From Adlercreutzia wanghongyangiae (GTDB lineage Bacteria > Actinomycetota > Coriobacteriia > Coriobacteriales > Eggerthellaceae), in NCBI RefSeq assembly GCF_035989245.1, contig NZ_JAYMFF010000001.1, forward strand, positions 8,831-72,830: 64,000 nucleotides of DNA. The letters are read 5' to 3'. The notes under the pieces were generated by a model. That model had not been told where the DNA came from. It made no database searches and worked only from the letters and a program-made list of their open reading frames with translations. Below, piece after piece: positions 26,720 through 36,077 of this stretch (position 1 is its first letter; each line of letters starts with the position of its first letter). A program made the translations under genes and the position numbers.

Positions 26720-27662
26720 GGGATGCGCCCCCTTCCATCAGCTCGACGAAGTAGTCCTCGATGTCGCGATGGTCCTGGGTAAACTCCAGCACCACTTGGC
26801 CGCCATCACGCAACACCTGGGCCACCGCCGCGGCATCGTAGTCGCCTGAAATCGCCAGCGAGCCATCGGGCTCAGCCCGAAACGCCAACAGGGGGAACGC
26901 CTCTTGCAGAAGGGCCAAAGCGCAAGCAGTGTCGGTCGTGCGCACGCGCAGGCTGCTGCCGCATTCAGCCGCCACGTCGGCGACGCTCATCTGGCGCACC
27001 AGTCGCCCCTCGGCAATCACACCGTAGCGCGTGGCCATGCGGTCCAGCTGGTCCAGCACGTGGGAGCTGACCACCACGGTGATGCCCAAGCTCTGATTCA
27101 AACGCATAATAAGGTTGCGCATGGCGCGCGTGGCCTCGGGGTCGAGCCCATTGAAGGGCTCGTCCAGCAGCAGCACATCGGGATTGCCCAAAAGCGCCAA
27201 GGCCAACCCCAGCCGTTGCTTCATGCCGAGCGAGAACCCACGCACCTTGCGCGAGCCCACGCCAGTAAGCCCCACCAGGCGCAGCGCCTCCTCGCAGCGG
27301 GCCGGCGCGTCCACAATGCCCCAGGCCAGCGCCTTCACCATGAGGTTGCGATAGGCCGAAAGCCCCGGCAGAAGCCCCGGTTGCTCGATGAGCACGCCAA
27401 TGCGGCGCGTCCCTTCCCCATCGGCGCGGAACGCCGCACCACCCGTCGGCGCAGCGCCGGCGGCCTCGCGCCCGAACAGTACCACCTCGCCGGTCGTGGG
27501 TGCCACATCGCCGCAGATCATCTTCATAACCGTAGACTTACCGGCGCCGTTTTTCCCCACGAACCCGTAGATGTCGCCCGGCTGCACCGTCATGGCGAAG
27601 TCGTCCACCACGCGACGGCCGCCGTACACCTTGGTCAGTCCGCGCGTTTCTATCGCATACAC
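26712..27662 (-). CDS. ABC transporter ATP-binding protein
   Basis: A 316-residue ATPase. Walker A is GKNGAGKST (residues 36-44), the signature is FSLGMKQRLGLALAL, Walker B is VLLLDEPFNGLDP and the switch His is in VVVSSHVLDQLDRMA. The C-terminal 90 residues are an extension of the BcrA/CcmA type. The GTG at 27662 is preferred because GAGAGGAG lies 6 bases upstream; an in-frame ATG at 27746 lacks a site and would add residues outside the domain. First gene of the ATPase-permease-kinase operon. Confidence 0.93.
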   Translation of the reverse strand: MYAIETRGLTKVYGGRRVVDDFAMTVQPGDIYGFVGKNGAGKSTVMKMICGDVAPTTGEVVLFGREAAGAAPTGGAAFRADGEGTRRIGVLIEQPGLLPGLSAYRNLMVKALAWGIVDAPARCEEALRLVGLTGVGSRKVRGFSLGMKQRLGLALALLGNPDVLLLDEPFNGLDPEATRAMRNLIMRLNQSLGITVVVSSHVLDQLDRMATRYGVIAEGRLVRQMSVADVAAECGSSLRVRTTDTACALALLQEAFPLLAFRAEPDGSLAISGDYDAAAVAQVLRDGGQVVLEFTQDHRDIEDYFVELMEGGASHV

Positions 27663-27754
27663 GATGCGCTCCTCTCGCCCGCTCGATTCATACGTTGCTC
27701 CTCTCGCATCAGATATACCGCATTTCAAGCGCCTCCCAGTGTGCACGGCGAAAT

Positions 27755-27822
27755 TTAAGGAACTTCTGGCGAAGAGTTAAGAAAGTTTGAAGATGGAAGG
27801 CGCTCGCGCGCGGGCGTATTAT
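27755..27822 (+). promoter_or_regulatory. tandem response-regulator boxes and -10 element
   Basis: TTAAGGAACTT (27755-27765) and TTAAGAAAGTT (27777-27787) are direct repeats 22 bp apart. A TATTAT -10 box follows at 27817-27822, about 10 bp before the GTG at 27832. This predicts a leaderless or near-leaderless message for the response regulator and suggests autoregulation. Confidence 0.55.
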
Positions 27823-27831
27823 CCTGAGCCT

Positions 27832-28572
27832 GTGGCAGAGCCGCTGGACATACTCATCATCGAAGACGACCCCTCCATCAACGAGGTGGTCTGCGCCCAT
27901 TTGGAACGGCAGGGGCGTCGCTGCCGCCAAGCGTTTTCCGGTACCGAGGGCCTGCTGCAGCTGCAACTTCGCAGCCCCGACCTGGTCATCTGCGACCTCA
28001 TGCTGCCGGGAACCACCGGCGAGGACATCGTGGCCGCCATCCGCCGCGCCAATGCCGAGCTGCCCATCATCGTCATCTCGGCGCGCATCACCCCGGCTGA
28101 CAAGACCATGCTGCTGAAGCTGGGTGCCGACGACTACCTGACGAAGCCCTTCGACCTGAACGAACTGTCGGCGCGCATCGAAGTGCAGCTGCGCCACCGC
28201 GCCCTGCGCGACCGCAATACCGCCCGCAACCCCCGGTCGACCGGCGACGGCACCCTGCCCGCGGCGACGCATCAGCCGCTGCGCTTCCGCACGTGGGAAC
28301 TCGATCCCGACGGGCGCACATTCGCCGTGGCCGGCAGCGAAATTCCACTCACCCGCACCGAGTTCAACATCCTGGAACTGCTGATGGCACGGCCCTCGAA
28401 GGTGTTCACCAAGCAGGAGCTGTTCGAGTTGGCCTGGGGCGAGCCCTATTCCGTCGAAGACTCCACCGTCAGCGTGCACGTGTCTAACTTGCGCCGCAAA
28501 CTGAAGCCCTCCGGCACCGACGCCTACCTGCAAACCGTGTGGGGCCTGGGCTACAAGCTCTCCAGCCAATAG
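27832..28572 (+). CDS. OmpR/PhoB-family response regulator of the ABC module
   Basis: A 246-residue regulator, counted from GTG 27832. Acidic pocket E11-D13, phosphoacceptor D55 (VICDLMLPG), and YLTKPFDLNELSARI with the conserved Lys. The winged helix contains IPLTRTEFNILELLMARPSKVFTKQELFE and ends YLQTVWGLGYKL. An upstream TTG at 27787 is in frame but overlaps the second direct repeat of the presumed operator, so I prefer 27832, which would begin close to the predicted transcript start. It is divergent from the ATPase-permease-kinase operon and should control it. Confidence 0.92.
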   Translation: MAEPLDILIIEDDPSINEVVCAHLERQGRRCRQAFSGTEGLLQLQLRSPDLVICDLMLPGTTGEDIVAAIRRANAELPIIVISARITPADKTMLLKLGADDYLTKPFDLNELSARIEVQLRHRALRDRNTARNPRSTGDGTLPAATHQPLRFRTWELDPDGRTFAVAGSEIPLTRTEFNILELLMARPSKVFTKQELFELAWGEPYSVEDSTVSVHVSNLRRKLKPSGTDAYLQTVWGLGYKLSSQ

Positions 28573-28776
28573 GGGCGGACAGCTTGCCTGTATTCATGAC
28601 CTTTTTACATAGATTATCTGTTGACAATCCCCTTTTTGAGTCAACAGGGGCCGCATATTCCCAGCAACCTGTGGCGGTCTGGCAATTTCTCCCCTTCCGC
28701 ACCTGTAAAAGCGCGGGCAATGTGGGACAATGATACGACTTGACTTTTACGACTTCCCCATGGGAAGGAGCCCAGC

Positions 28777-30825
28777 GTGTTTGACTTTTTCCGTAAGAAG
28801 AACAACGGCAGCGGCGCCGAGGGCGACGCGGCCGCCAGCCCCGCGACCGCCGGCGATACCAGTGACCGCACCACCCGCGACGTGCTGGCCGAGTTCACCT
28901 CGGCTCCGCTGCCCGACGCCGTGGACGGCCTGCTGTTCCGCGTGTCCATGGCCGACGCCGTGCATCCCGCCTCGGGCTTCGAGGCTTATGCCGCGCGCCT
29001 GCTGTCCGACGCCGAGGCGCCCAGCCTGCGCGCCATCGCCGTGGAGCATCCGGTAGAACTGCGCCGCCTGAACACCACCGACCTGTTCTGGGCCGTGTTC
29101 GACGACAGTACCATTAACGCCGGCAACCGCGCCACCATCCTGCGCATCGAGTCGGTGCTCGACCGGCTGGCCCTCATCTCGAAGGTACTGGAAGACGGCA
29201 ACGGCGCCGTGGCCGCCAGCACCTGCACCGAGGCCCAGTGCAGCCAGGCCGACTGGCAGGTGCTGCGCTCCATCGCCAACGACGCCAACGACTACTTAAC
29301 TGCGGCCGATCGTGACAACAAGCTGAACACCCAGTACGGCACCACAGGCGCCCGCGGCGGCAACTGGGATCTCTCCACGCGCCTGGCCACGGCCTGCGAG
29401 GCCATGGTGCTGCCTTTCCGCCTGGAATATCGCTTCGTGTGCGATGCCAGCACCGGCACCATCGTCGCCGACGTGTCGCTGCCCGGCCCCGACGTGTTCC
29501 CCAAGTCGCGCTACGATGCCGCCACGAACCAGTGGATCGACATCGCCGCCAACCGTCCGGCTGCGGCGGCCGCCTACGCCTTGCGTCTGGGGGCCCTCAT
29601 CGCCGCGGCGTCCTTCGGCACCTCGGTGGGGGTCACCCGCGTCATCGTGAACGGGAAGGAAGGCTCCATCGCCGGCGATACCGTGTTGTCGCTGGAGTTC
29701 GGCCGCATCCCCTTCACCATGGGCACCATGGCCGCTATCCGCGACGGCCGCTTCAGCGCCCCCGACACCGAATGCGACCCCGGCACGCTGTTCGACCTGC
29801 TGCACCTGCAGAGCCACGCCATCAACCTGGGCGCCGACGGCACCCTGCAGTCGGTGGACCCGCTGCCGACGAACCTGCAGGTGGTGCGCACCCCCGTGGC
29901 CGAGGACGACCGCCCTCTGCCCGACGACTTGCGCGCCCTGCTGCACGCCGACACCGTGCGCGATCTGGACGTGATGAGCGAGCAGGACGCCGATTTGGGC
30001 GCCCGCTACCGCGCCATCATGGAGGAAAAGGACGACTCGCTGCTGCTGGCCGTGGCCCAGCTTGAGGACATTGTGGCGGAAACCACCAAGACGGACGAGG
30101 AGAACGAAGCCGTGCGCGCCCTGCGCGAGAAGGGCGTGACGGTAAAGCCGCTGTACTGCGAGAACGTGTTCGCTCGCTACCTGACCAGCGTGGTGGAAAG
30201 CGATCCGACCGTGCGCTATCAGCGCGTATCCGACATCGGGCAGGCGGCGCGCTCGTCGCTGGCGCGCATCTACCGCGACATGGGCGATCTGGACGCCGCC
30301 GAGGCCCAGGCCCGCGTGTGCATCAGCCTGGCCCCCACCAGCGCCCCGGCCTTCAACGACCTGATCACCTGCTACGCCGAGGGCGAGCACTACGACCGCA
30401 TCATCGACGTGGCGAAGGACGCCCTGCGCGTGGCCGTAACGGGTAACGACATCTCCTACGTGTTCTATCGCCTGGCCTTCGCCTACTGGCAGACCGGACG
30501 ACTGACCGAGGCTTTGGCCTGCTACCTGCGCGTGCCCGAGGCCAGCCCCATGGGCGAGGCGGCCCTGCGCGAGCGCAACGACCTCATCGGCGAGATGGGC
30601 AACCAGGTACCGGGCAACGAATGGGATCCCACGGCCTGCCTGCGCACCGCCGGTGTGCCCCTGGCCCCGCTGGACGACGTGATGGAAGTGGTGGGCAAGG
30701 CGCTTGTGCTGCTGTGCGACCAGAACATGCCCCTGGCCGCCGCCCCGCTGGCCAGCCTGGTAGCCAACACCCAGCGCAACGACGTCCTCCACGCCGTAGC
30801 TGCCAGTCTCCGCCAAGGCGTGTAA
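28777..30825 (+). CDS. tetratricopeptide-repeat protein of unknown function
   Basis: A 682-residue soluble protein. The first 35 residues are a basic then Gly/Ala-rich lead (FDFFRKKNNGSG), followed by a large alpha/beta region (40-430) with no family I recognise. Residues about 490-620 hold TPR-like helices: SSLARIYRDMGDLDAAEAQARVCISLAP and FYRLAFAYWQTGRLTEALACYLRVPEASP. GTG start with GGGAAGGAG 6 bases upstream. It stands alone in its transcription unit. A scaffold or protein-interaction role is likely from the repeats only. Confidence 0.82.
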   Translation: MFDFFRKKNNGSGAEGDAAASPATAGDTSDRTTRDVLAEFTSAPLPDAVDGLLFRVSMADAVHPASGFEAYAARLLSDAEAPSLRAIAVEHPVELRRLNTTDLFWAVFDDSTINAGNRATILRIESVLDRLALISKVLEDGNGAVAASTCTEAQCSQADWQVLRSIANDANDYLTAADRDNKLNTQYGTTGARGGNWDLSTRLATACEAMVLPFRLEYRFVCDASTGTIVADVSLPGPDVFPKSRYDAATNQWIDIAANRPAAAAAYALRLGALIAAASFGTSVGVTRVIVNGKEGSIAGDTVLSLEFGRIPFTMGTMAAIRDGRFSAPDTECDPGTLFDLLHLQSHAINLGADGTLQSVDPLPTNLQVVRTPVAEDDRPLPDDLRALLHADTVRDLDVMSEQDADLGARYRAIMEEKDDSLLLAVAQLEDIVAETTKTDEENEAVRALREKGVTVKPLYCENVFARYLTSVVESDPTVRYQRVSDIGQAARSSLARIYRDMGDLDAAEAQARVCISLAPTSAPAFNDLITCYAEGEHYDRIIDVAKDALRVAVTGNDISYVFYRLAFAYWQTGRLTEALACYLRVPEASPMGEAALRERNDLIGEMGNQVPGNEWDPTACLRTAGVPLAPLDDVMEVVGKALVLLCDQNMPLAAAPLASLVANTQRNDVLHAVAASLRQGV

Positions 30826-30860
30826 GCCGGCACAGGCGCCCCAAAGAGTCGCCAAGCACC

Positions 30861-30885
30861 CGAAGGGCCCGCATTGCGGGCTTCG
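30861..30885 (+). terminator. hairpin after the TPR gene
   Basis: GAAG-G-GCCCGC pairs with GCGGGC-CTTC around ATT, 36 bases past the stop. No T-run. Confidence 0.5.
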
Positions 30886-30934
30886 ATCAAGGTATCGGAA
30901 ATCATACCCCGTACGTATGACGGCCCGAGTTAAC

Positions 30935-31051
30935 CGCAGGGGCGGCCCTCAGCCCGTCCGACAGCGCCCGTACTGACCGTAGGGGCGGGCTTTAGCCCGC
31001 CCGCAACACAAGCGTCATCCAGCCGCGGGCGGCCTGAAGGCCGCCCCTACG
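30935..31051. repeat. cluster of three REP-like palindromes
   Basis: Three copies of the palindrome GTAGGGGCGGGCTTTAGCCC or its variants: a degraded one at 30935-30960, one at 30977-31005, and one inverted at 31025-31051. The same family occurs at 35019-35105, 36078-36187, 59064-59095 and 63949-63977. Confidence 0.8.
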
Positions 31052-31100
31052 AAATAACCCGAAGATGGAGCAAAGACACTCCTCCGACCTCACGAGAACG

Positions 31101-31140
31101 AAGGGACCCGCAATTGCGGGCCCATTCTATATATTAATTT
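31101..31140 (+). terminator. hairpin followed by a T-rich tract
   Basis: GGGACCCGCA pairs with TGCGGGCCC with a bulged A, followed by a long A/T-rich stretch ending at 31140. It may be the true rightward end of the TPR gene transcript. Confidence 0.55.
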
Positions 31141-31181
31141 CTTTTTTATCCCAGGGATGCGCCCAAGGAAATCAGCGAGGG

Positions 31182-31275
31182 TCCGACAGGTACCTGCATC
31201 TGTGCCGAAAAGCGGCTGAGCGTACTTCGTTACGCGAAGGCAAGCTTTGAGGTGCAGAGGCAGGTGCCTGTCGGA
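31182..31275. repeat. imperfect 25-bp inverted repeat with structured loop
   Basis: Arms 31182-31206 and 31251-31275 match at 21 of 25 positions. Three of the four mismatches become G-U pairs if the plus strand is transcribed, which favours a plus-strand RNA. The 44-nt loop holds a further small hairpin around GCGTACTTCGTTACGC. It lies between the convergent TPR and glutamine synthetase genes. Confidence 0.6.
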
Positions 31276-31290
31276 GCCGCAGCGTCAGGC

Positions 31291-31322
31291 GTAGTTAGGG
31301 GGGGGCTTCCCCTCCTAACTAC
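31291..31322 (-). terminator. hairpin at the end of the glutamine synthetase gene
   Basis: GTAGTTAGG...CCTAACTAC with a G/C-run inner stem. It includes the stop codon of the gene (31319-31321). No T-run follows. Confidence 0.5.
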
Positions 31323-33409
31323 GCATAGAACAGAATCTCGTTGTAGGTGGGCACGGGCCACGCCTCGCGCTCGACGATGATCTCCATCTCGTCCACCGCT
31401 TGGCGCAGCGCATCCATCACCGGCACGATCTCGTGGGCGTTCATGTTCGCGCGCTCCTGCTGGTCGGCCACCTCGCGGGAGGCATGATGCAGCTCGTTCA
31501 GCTTCTCCAGCTGGATGTTGATCTCGGCGGCCCCGGCCACGAGCCGGCGCAGCTTCTCCTCCATGAACGAGGTGTCGCCGTCGGGCAGCACCTCCTTGAT
31601 AGCCGTGATGCCGTGGGCCAGCTTGGCCGCGTAGCGGTTGATGGCCGGCAGGTAGTCGCGGCGCACCAGGCGCTTCATCACCCGACACTCGATGTTCATG
31701 ATCTTGTTATACTTCTCCAGCTTCACCTCGTAGCGGCTGCGCACCTCGGTCTCGGTGAGCACGCCGAACTCGGCGAACAGCTCGATGGACTTCTGGTCCA
31801 CCAGGCAGGGCAGCGCATCGGCCGTGGTGCGGTGGTTCGCCAATCCGCGGCGGGCGGCCTCTTCCTCCCACTCGTGAGCGTAGCCGTCGCCGTTGAAGAT
31901 GATGCGCTCGTGATCGCGCAGAGCGCGCTTGACGTAGTCGATGGCCGCCGCCTCGAACTCGTCGCCGGCCTTCCCCTCCATGGCGTCGGCGAAACCCTTG
32001 AGCGATTTCGCCATGGCCGTGTTCAGCACCATGTTCACGTCCGACAGGTTCTGGGCGGAACCCGGCATGCGGAACTCGAACTTGTTGCCGGTGAAGGCGA
32101 AGGGGCTCGTGCGATTGCGGTCGGTGTTGTCCTTGATGAAGTTGGGCAGCACGTCCACGCCGAGGTCCATGGACACGCGCTCGGCCGAGGCGTAGTCGTG
32201 CTCATCCACGAGCGCTTCCACGATGGCGCCCAGCTCATCGCCCAGGAACATGGACACGATGGCCGGCGGGGCCTCGTTGGCGCCCAGGCGATGGTCGTTG
32301 CCGGCGCTGGCGGCCGACATGCGCAAAAGCTCCTGGTACTCGTCCACCGCCTCGATCACGCAGGTGAGGAACACCAGAAAGCGCAGGTTCTGCATGGGGT
32401 TCTCGCCCGGGTCGAACAGGTTCTTGCCGTCGGCGGAAATGGACCAGTTGTTGTGCTTGCCCGAGCCGTTGATGAACTCGAAGGGCTTCTCGTGCTGCAG
32501 GCACACCAGGCCGTAGTGGCTGGCCAGAAGCTTCATCTTCTCCATGGTGAGCAGGTTCTCGTCCACGCCGCGGTTCGTTTCCGCGAAGATGGGCGCCAGC
32601 TCGTGCTGGGCCGGGGCCACCTCGTTGTGCTTCGTGCGGGCCGACACGCCGAGCGCCCACAGCTCGTCGTCGAGCTCCTTCATGAACTCGTTCACCGACG
32701 GGCGGATGGCACCGAAGTAGTGCTCTTCCAATTCCTGGCCCTTGCAGGGGGAATAGCCGAAGAGCGTGCGACCGGTGAGCATGAGGTCGAGGCGCTGCTC
32801 GTAGTCCTTCTCGGAGATGAGGAAGTACTCCTGCTCGGCGCCGAGCGTGGTGGTCACGCGCTCGCCGGTCTCGCCGAACAGGGCCAGCACGCGCTTTGCC
32901 TGGCGCTCGATGGCCTTCATGGACCGCAGAAGCGGGGTCTTCTTGTCCAGCGCCTCGCCGGTGTAGCTGCAGAAGGCGGTGGGAATGCACAGCACCTCGT
33001 CCTTGATGAAGGCGTAGGAGGTGGGGTCCCACGCCGTGTAGCCGCGGGCCTCGAAGGTGGCGCGCAGGCCGCCGGAGGGGAAGCTGGAGGCGTCGGGCTC
33101 GCCCTGGATGAGCTCCTTGCCCGAGAAGGTCATGATGGCGCGGCCGTCGGGCGTGGGGTCGATGAAGCTGTCGTGCTTCTCGGAGGTGATGCCCGTCAGC
33201 GGCTGGAACCAGTGCGTGAAGTGCGTGGCGCCCTTCTCGATGGCCCACTCCTTCATGGCGTGCGCCACCACGTTGGCCACGTCGATGTCGAGCGGCTCGC
33301 CGCCCTTGATGGTGCGCATGAGCTGCTTGTAGGTGGCAGATGGCAGGCGCTCCTGCATCGTGTGCTCGTTGAACACCATAGATCCGTAGATATCGGTCAC
33401 TTTCGACAT
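31319..33409 (-). CDS. glnN: glutamine synthetase type III
   Basis: A 696-residue enzyme of the GSIII class, matching the usual length of about 700. It converts glutamate, ammonia and ATP to glutamine. Typical segments are THFTHWFQPLTG, EKHDSFIDP, FPSGGLRATFEARGYTAWDP, TLGAEQEYFLI, ARTKHNEVAPAQHELAPIF, NGSGKHNNWSI, and ASAGNDHRLGANEAPPAIVS. The ATG at 33409 is chosen because GTGAGGAG lies upstream and MSKVTDIYGSMVFNE is the common GSIII start; longer in-frame starts exist up to 33613. It is followed by a hairpin overlapping its stop. No ammonium-transporter or PII gene is adjacent, so regulation cannot be read from context. Confidence 0.95.
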   Translation of the reverse strand: MSKVTDIYGSMVFNEHTMQERLPSATYKQLMRTIKGGEPLDIDVANVVAHAMKEWAIEKGATHFTHWFQPLTGITSEKHDSFIDPTPDGRAIMTFSGKELIQGEPDASSFPSGGLRATFEARGYTAWDPTSYAFIKDEVLCIPTAFCSYTGEALDKKTPLLRSMKAIERQAKRVLALFGETGERVTTTLGAEQEYFLISEKDYEQRLDLMLTGRTLFGYSPCKGQELEEHYFGAIRPSVNEFMKELDDELWALGVSARTKHNEVAPAQHELAPIFAETNRGVDENLLTMEKMKLLASHYGLVCLQHEKPFEFINGSGKHNNWSISADGKNLFDPGENPMQNLRFLVFLTCVIEAVDEYQELLRMSAASAGNDHRLGANEAPPAIVSMFLGDELGAIVEALVDEHDYASAERVSMDLGVDVLPNFIKDNTDRNRTSPFAFTGNKFEFRMPGSAQNLSDVNMVLNTAMAKSLKGFADAMEGKAGDEFEAAAIDYVKRALRDHERIIFNGDGYAHEWEEEAARRGLANHRTTADALPCLVDQKSIELFAEFGVLTETEVRSRYEVKLEKYNKIMNIECRVMKRLVRRDYLPAINRYAAKLAHGITAIKEVLPDGDTSFMEEKLRRLVAGAAEINIQLEKLNELHHASREVADQQERANMNAHEIVPVMDALRQAVDEMEIIVEREAWPVPTYNEILFYA

Positions 33410-33626
33410 AACGGCTTCGCTCCTCACTCGGGCCGATGATCGGAATAAGATACCACGACGCACCCGCTTCTCCGCCGATGATCGGGCGTTTACCAAATTA
33501 AAGGCGCATTGTGTCGGGAAGGTTTCCGGCACGCGAAAAAGAGGAACGGCAGGCAGAGAAACGGAAACGGCCCCCGCCGAAGCAGGGGCCATCGATGAAG
33601 AAAGAACCGCCAATCGCGCAGCAGCG

Positions 33627-34985
33627 CTAGTCGATATGCTTGCCGTAGCGCTCCTCGGTGATCTCGTCTAAGGTGCGGCCCTGGGTGTTGGGGCACCACA
33701 CCACGCCCACCACGAGCGACACCAAAAGGAAGCCGCACATGATGATGCCAGCTGTCACGAAGCCCGCGGGCGTTTCCACGCCGAGGCCCGCCACTGCCAC
33801 AAGCGACCAGATGCCGAGCACGCCGCGTACCAGGAAGAACATGATGCCTTGCACGCCGCCGCGGTACAGCGTGGGGAACAGCTCCGTAGACCACAGCGCG
33901 TAGAAGCACTGGGCCGAGAAGCCGGCCGAGATGCCCCACAGCGCCACGAACACCCACAGAAGCCAACCCCAGCTATCGGCCGTGCCGGCCTTAAGCTGCA
34001 TGCCGAAGAACACCATGACCACCCAGGCCGCGAGCGCCATCACGGCCGTGGCCGCGAAAAGAATGCGGTGCGGAATCTTGTCGCCGAACTTCGAGAAGAT
34101 GGCGAGCGAGCCCACCGCCGTGAGCACCCACATGACCGCCTGCAGAAGCGAGATGGTGGTGTCGTCCAAATGCCCGGCCGCCGCGTACATGTAGGGCATG
34201 AACTGGCCCATGGTGCCGGCCACGATGTTCCAGGTCAGGTACACCGCCACCAGGAACACGATGGACTTCACGTTCACGGAGTTCGTAAGCGCACGGCGCA
34301 TCATCTGGACGAACGTGTCGCGCGGCGCGCCGGCCTGCTGCTTTTCCGTCCAGTCCTTCGACTCCTCCAGCTTGCGCTGCAAGTTCCACGCCACCAGCGC
34401 CACCACGAACAGGATGAGGAACAGCAGCCTCATGCCGAACAGGCCGTCGAAGGGCCCGTAGGTGCCCGCGGGCAGAAGCGCGCCGTCCGCCCCGAAGGTG
34501 GGGAACACGAACGAGAACAGCAGCGCGATGAGGAAGATGACCGCCGGCCCGCAGGACCAGGCGAACTGGCTGATGCCGATGTTCGAGGCGCGGCTCGTGG
34601 AGGACGACATCTCCGAGATGTAGCTCCACGACGACGGCACGCCGGCGCCCACCGACAGGCCCGAGATGACGATGCCCACGCACAGCATAGGCAGGTTCAC
34701 CGCGCACATGATAAGGAACACGCCGGTAGCGTACACGAGCAGGTTGTAGGTGTAGATGAACTTGCGCCCGAAGCGGTCGGCCAGAAAGCCGCCGATGAGC
34801 GCGCCCACCGCCGCGCCGAAGGCGTTCGCGCCCACAGCGCCCAAGATGGACACCCACACATTGCTGAAGTTGAAGGCGATGGCCCATGCGGCCAGCGCCA
34901 CCGACGAGGCCACAATGCAGCCCGAGTCAAGGAAGTTGGTGAGGGAGACCGCAATGGTTCCCTTTTTCTCTTGTGACAGTGCCAT
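33627..34985 (-). CDS. sugar-porter-type MFS transporter, probable rhamnose importer
   Basis: A 452-residue MFS protein with twelve spans. GGFLADRFGRKFIYTYNLLVY is motif A of the sugar-porter family (G-x-x-x-D-R-x-G-R-K), and SGLSVGAGVPSSWSYISEMSSSTSR resembles the PESPR-containing region. The last 25 residues are hydrophilic. It lies 129 bases after rhaD in the rhamnose operon, which is the main reason to call it a rhamnose carrier; it is not an RhaT protein. REP-like palindromes fill the gap between the two genes. Confidence 0.85.
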   Translation of the reverse strand: MALSQEKKGTIAVSLTNFLDSGCIVASSVALAAWAIAFNFSNVWVSILGAVGANAFGAAVGALIGGFLADRFGRKFIYTYNLLVYATGVFLIMCAVNLPMLCVGIVISGLSVGAGVPSSWSYISEMSSSTSRASNIGISQFAWSCGPAVIFLIALLFSFVFPTFGADGALLPAGTYGPFDGLFGMRLLFLILFVVALVAWNLQRKLEESKDWTEKQQAGAPRDTFVQMMRRALTNSVNVKSIVFLVAVYLTWNIVAGTMGQFMPYMYAAAGHLDDTTISLLQAVMWVLTAVGSLAIFSKFGDKIPHRILFAATAVMALAAWVVMVFFGMQLKAGTADSWGWLLWVFVALWGISAGFSAQCFYALWSTELFPTLYRGGVQGIMFFLVRGVLGIWSLVAVAGLGVETPAGFVTAGIIMCGFLLVSLVVGVVWCPNTQGRTLDEITEERYGKHID

Positions 34986-35018
34986 AACCCTTGGTTACCT
35001 TTCTTGGTTGCTACCTTG

Positions 35019-35105
35019 CGCGGGCGGTCTGAAGCCCGCCCATCAATCCAGCAGGTGGTTCCCATCGAGACTCGTTCCCGTAGGGGCGGTCTTCAGCCCG
35101 CCCGC
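35019..35105. repeat. two REP-like palindromes
   Basis: CGCGGGCGGTCTGAAGCCCG (from 35019) and CGTAGGGGCGGTCTTCAGCC (from about 35079) are members of the scattered GTAGGGGCGG family. They lie between rhaD and the transporter gene. Confidence 0.75.
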
Positions 35106-35114
35106 AAACCGTCC

Positions 35115-36044
35115 CTAATCGTTTTCCAAAGCCACGGGGAAGCCGAGCATGGCCTCGTTCACCTTGATGCCGAACTCGCGGCCGATGGCGCGCAGACCCT
35201 CGTCGGTGATAGTGTTCAAAAACTCGTCGGAGCCGCCGTTGATGGCGCGGGCGCGCACGTAGATGTCGGCGGCCTTCTCCACGGTGTGCATGAGCCCGAA
35301 GGTGGTGTCGAAATCGGGGCCGGCCGCGAACAGGCCGTGCTGCGCCCAGATGACGGCGTCGAAGGTCTCCATCATGGCCGCCGTCTCACGCGCGATGTCG
35401 GCGCCGCCCGGCACCATCCAGGGCACCACGCCCACGCCGGCCGGGAACACCACCACGCACTCGGTCATGGCCTTCCACAGCGCCCGGGTGAAGACGCGCG
35501 ATTCCAGCGGCAACACGAAGGTCATGGCGATGACGTTGTTGGGATGCGCGTGATAGAGCACCCGCGATGCGCCGTCGGTGGCGCGCATGCGCACGGCGTG
35601 GCACATGAAGTGGCTCGGGAACTCGGAGGTGGGCTTGCCGCCATCGGTGAGGCCCCACACGATGCGCCAGGCGTCGCCTTCGGGGTTGATCTCCACGATG
35701 CCGATGTTGTGGGCCGGGTCGCCCGCCACGTTACGCATGTAGCGGCCCGAGCCGGTGGTCAGGAAGAAAGCCCCGCCCAGGTCAGCCGCCTGCACCCCCA
35801 TGGGCGTCCACGGACCGGGCTCGGGGTTGAAGAAGGGACGGGCGGCCGCCACGTCTTCGTCGCGCATGCGGTAAGTGAGGTTGCCGCCGTTGCGCTCGTG
35901 CCAGCCCTGGCCCCAGCCGTCGTCGCACAGGCGCACGAAACCGCGCACGAAGCCGAGCTGCTCCACCGCCACGCCCGACACCGCCCCGCGGGCCGCACTG
36001 GCCCCCTTCGCGAACAAATCCTGTGCCTGATCGATAAATGCCAT
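35115..36044 (-). CDS. rhaD: rhamnulose-1-phosphate aldolase
   Basis: A 309-residue class II aldolase. It splits rhamnulose 1-phosphate into dihydroxyacetone phosphate and lactaldehyde. HERNGGNLTYRM is the substrate-binding segment, VLYHAHPNNVIAMT gives the zinc-binding HxH, and FDAVIWAQHGLFAAG supplies the third His. It is about 35 residues longer than E. coli RhaD (274). The ATG at 36044 has AAGGAG 5 bases before it; the in-frame GTG two codons earlier is too close to that site. Middle of the rhaB-rhaA-rhaD-transporter operon. Confidence 0.93.
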   Translation of the reverse strand: MAFIDQAQDLFAKGASAARGAVSGVAVEQLGFVRGFVRLCDDGWGQGWHERNGGNLTYRMRDEDVAAARPFFNPEPGPWTPMGVQAADLGGAFFLTTGSGRYMRNVAGDPAHNIGIVEINPEGDAWRIVWGLTDGGKPTSEFPSHFMCHAVRMRATDGASRVLYHAHPNNVIAMTFVLPLESRVFTRALWKAMTECVVVFPAGVGVVPWMVPGGADIARETAAMMETFDAVIWAQHGLFAAGPDFDTTFGLMHTVEKAADIYVRARAINGGSDEFLNTITDEGLRAIGREFGIKVNEAMLGFPVALEND

Positions 36045-36077
36045 GTTCACTCCTTACTTATCATTGGCGACTTCCCA

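Noticed and set aside
31400..33439. Long rightward open frame opposite glutamine synthetase
   Set aside because: Shadow frame with His/Val/Leu bias created by GC-rich codons on the other strand.
31319..33613. Longer glutamine synthetase start at 33613
   Set aside because: The extra 68 residues are not part of the type III family and the ATG at 33409 has GTGAGGAG upstream.
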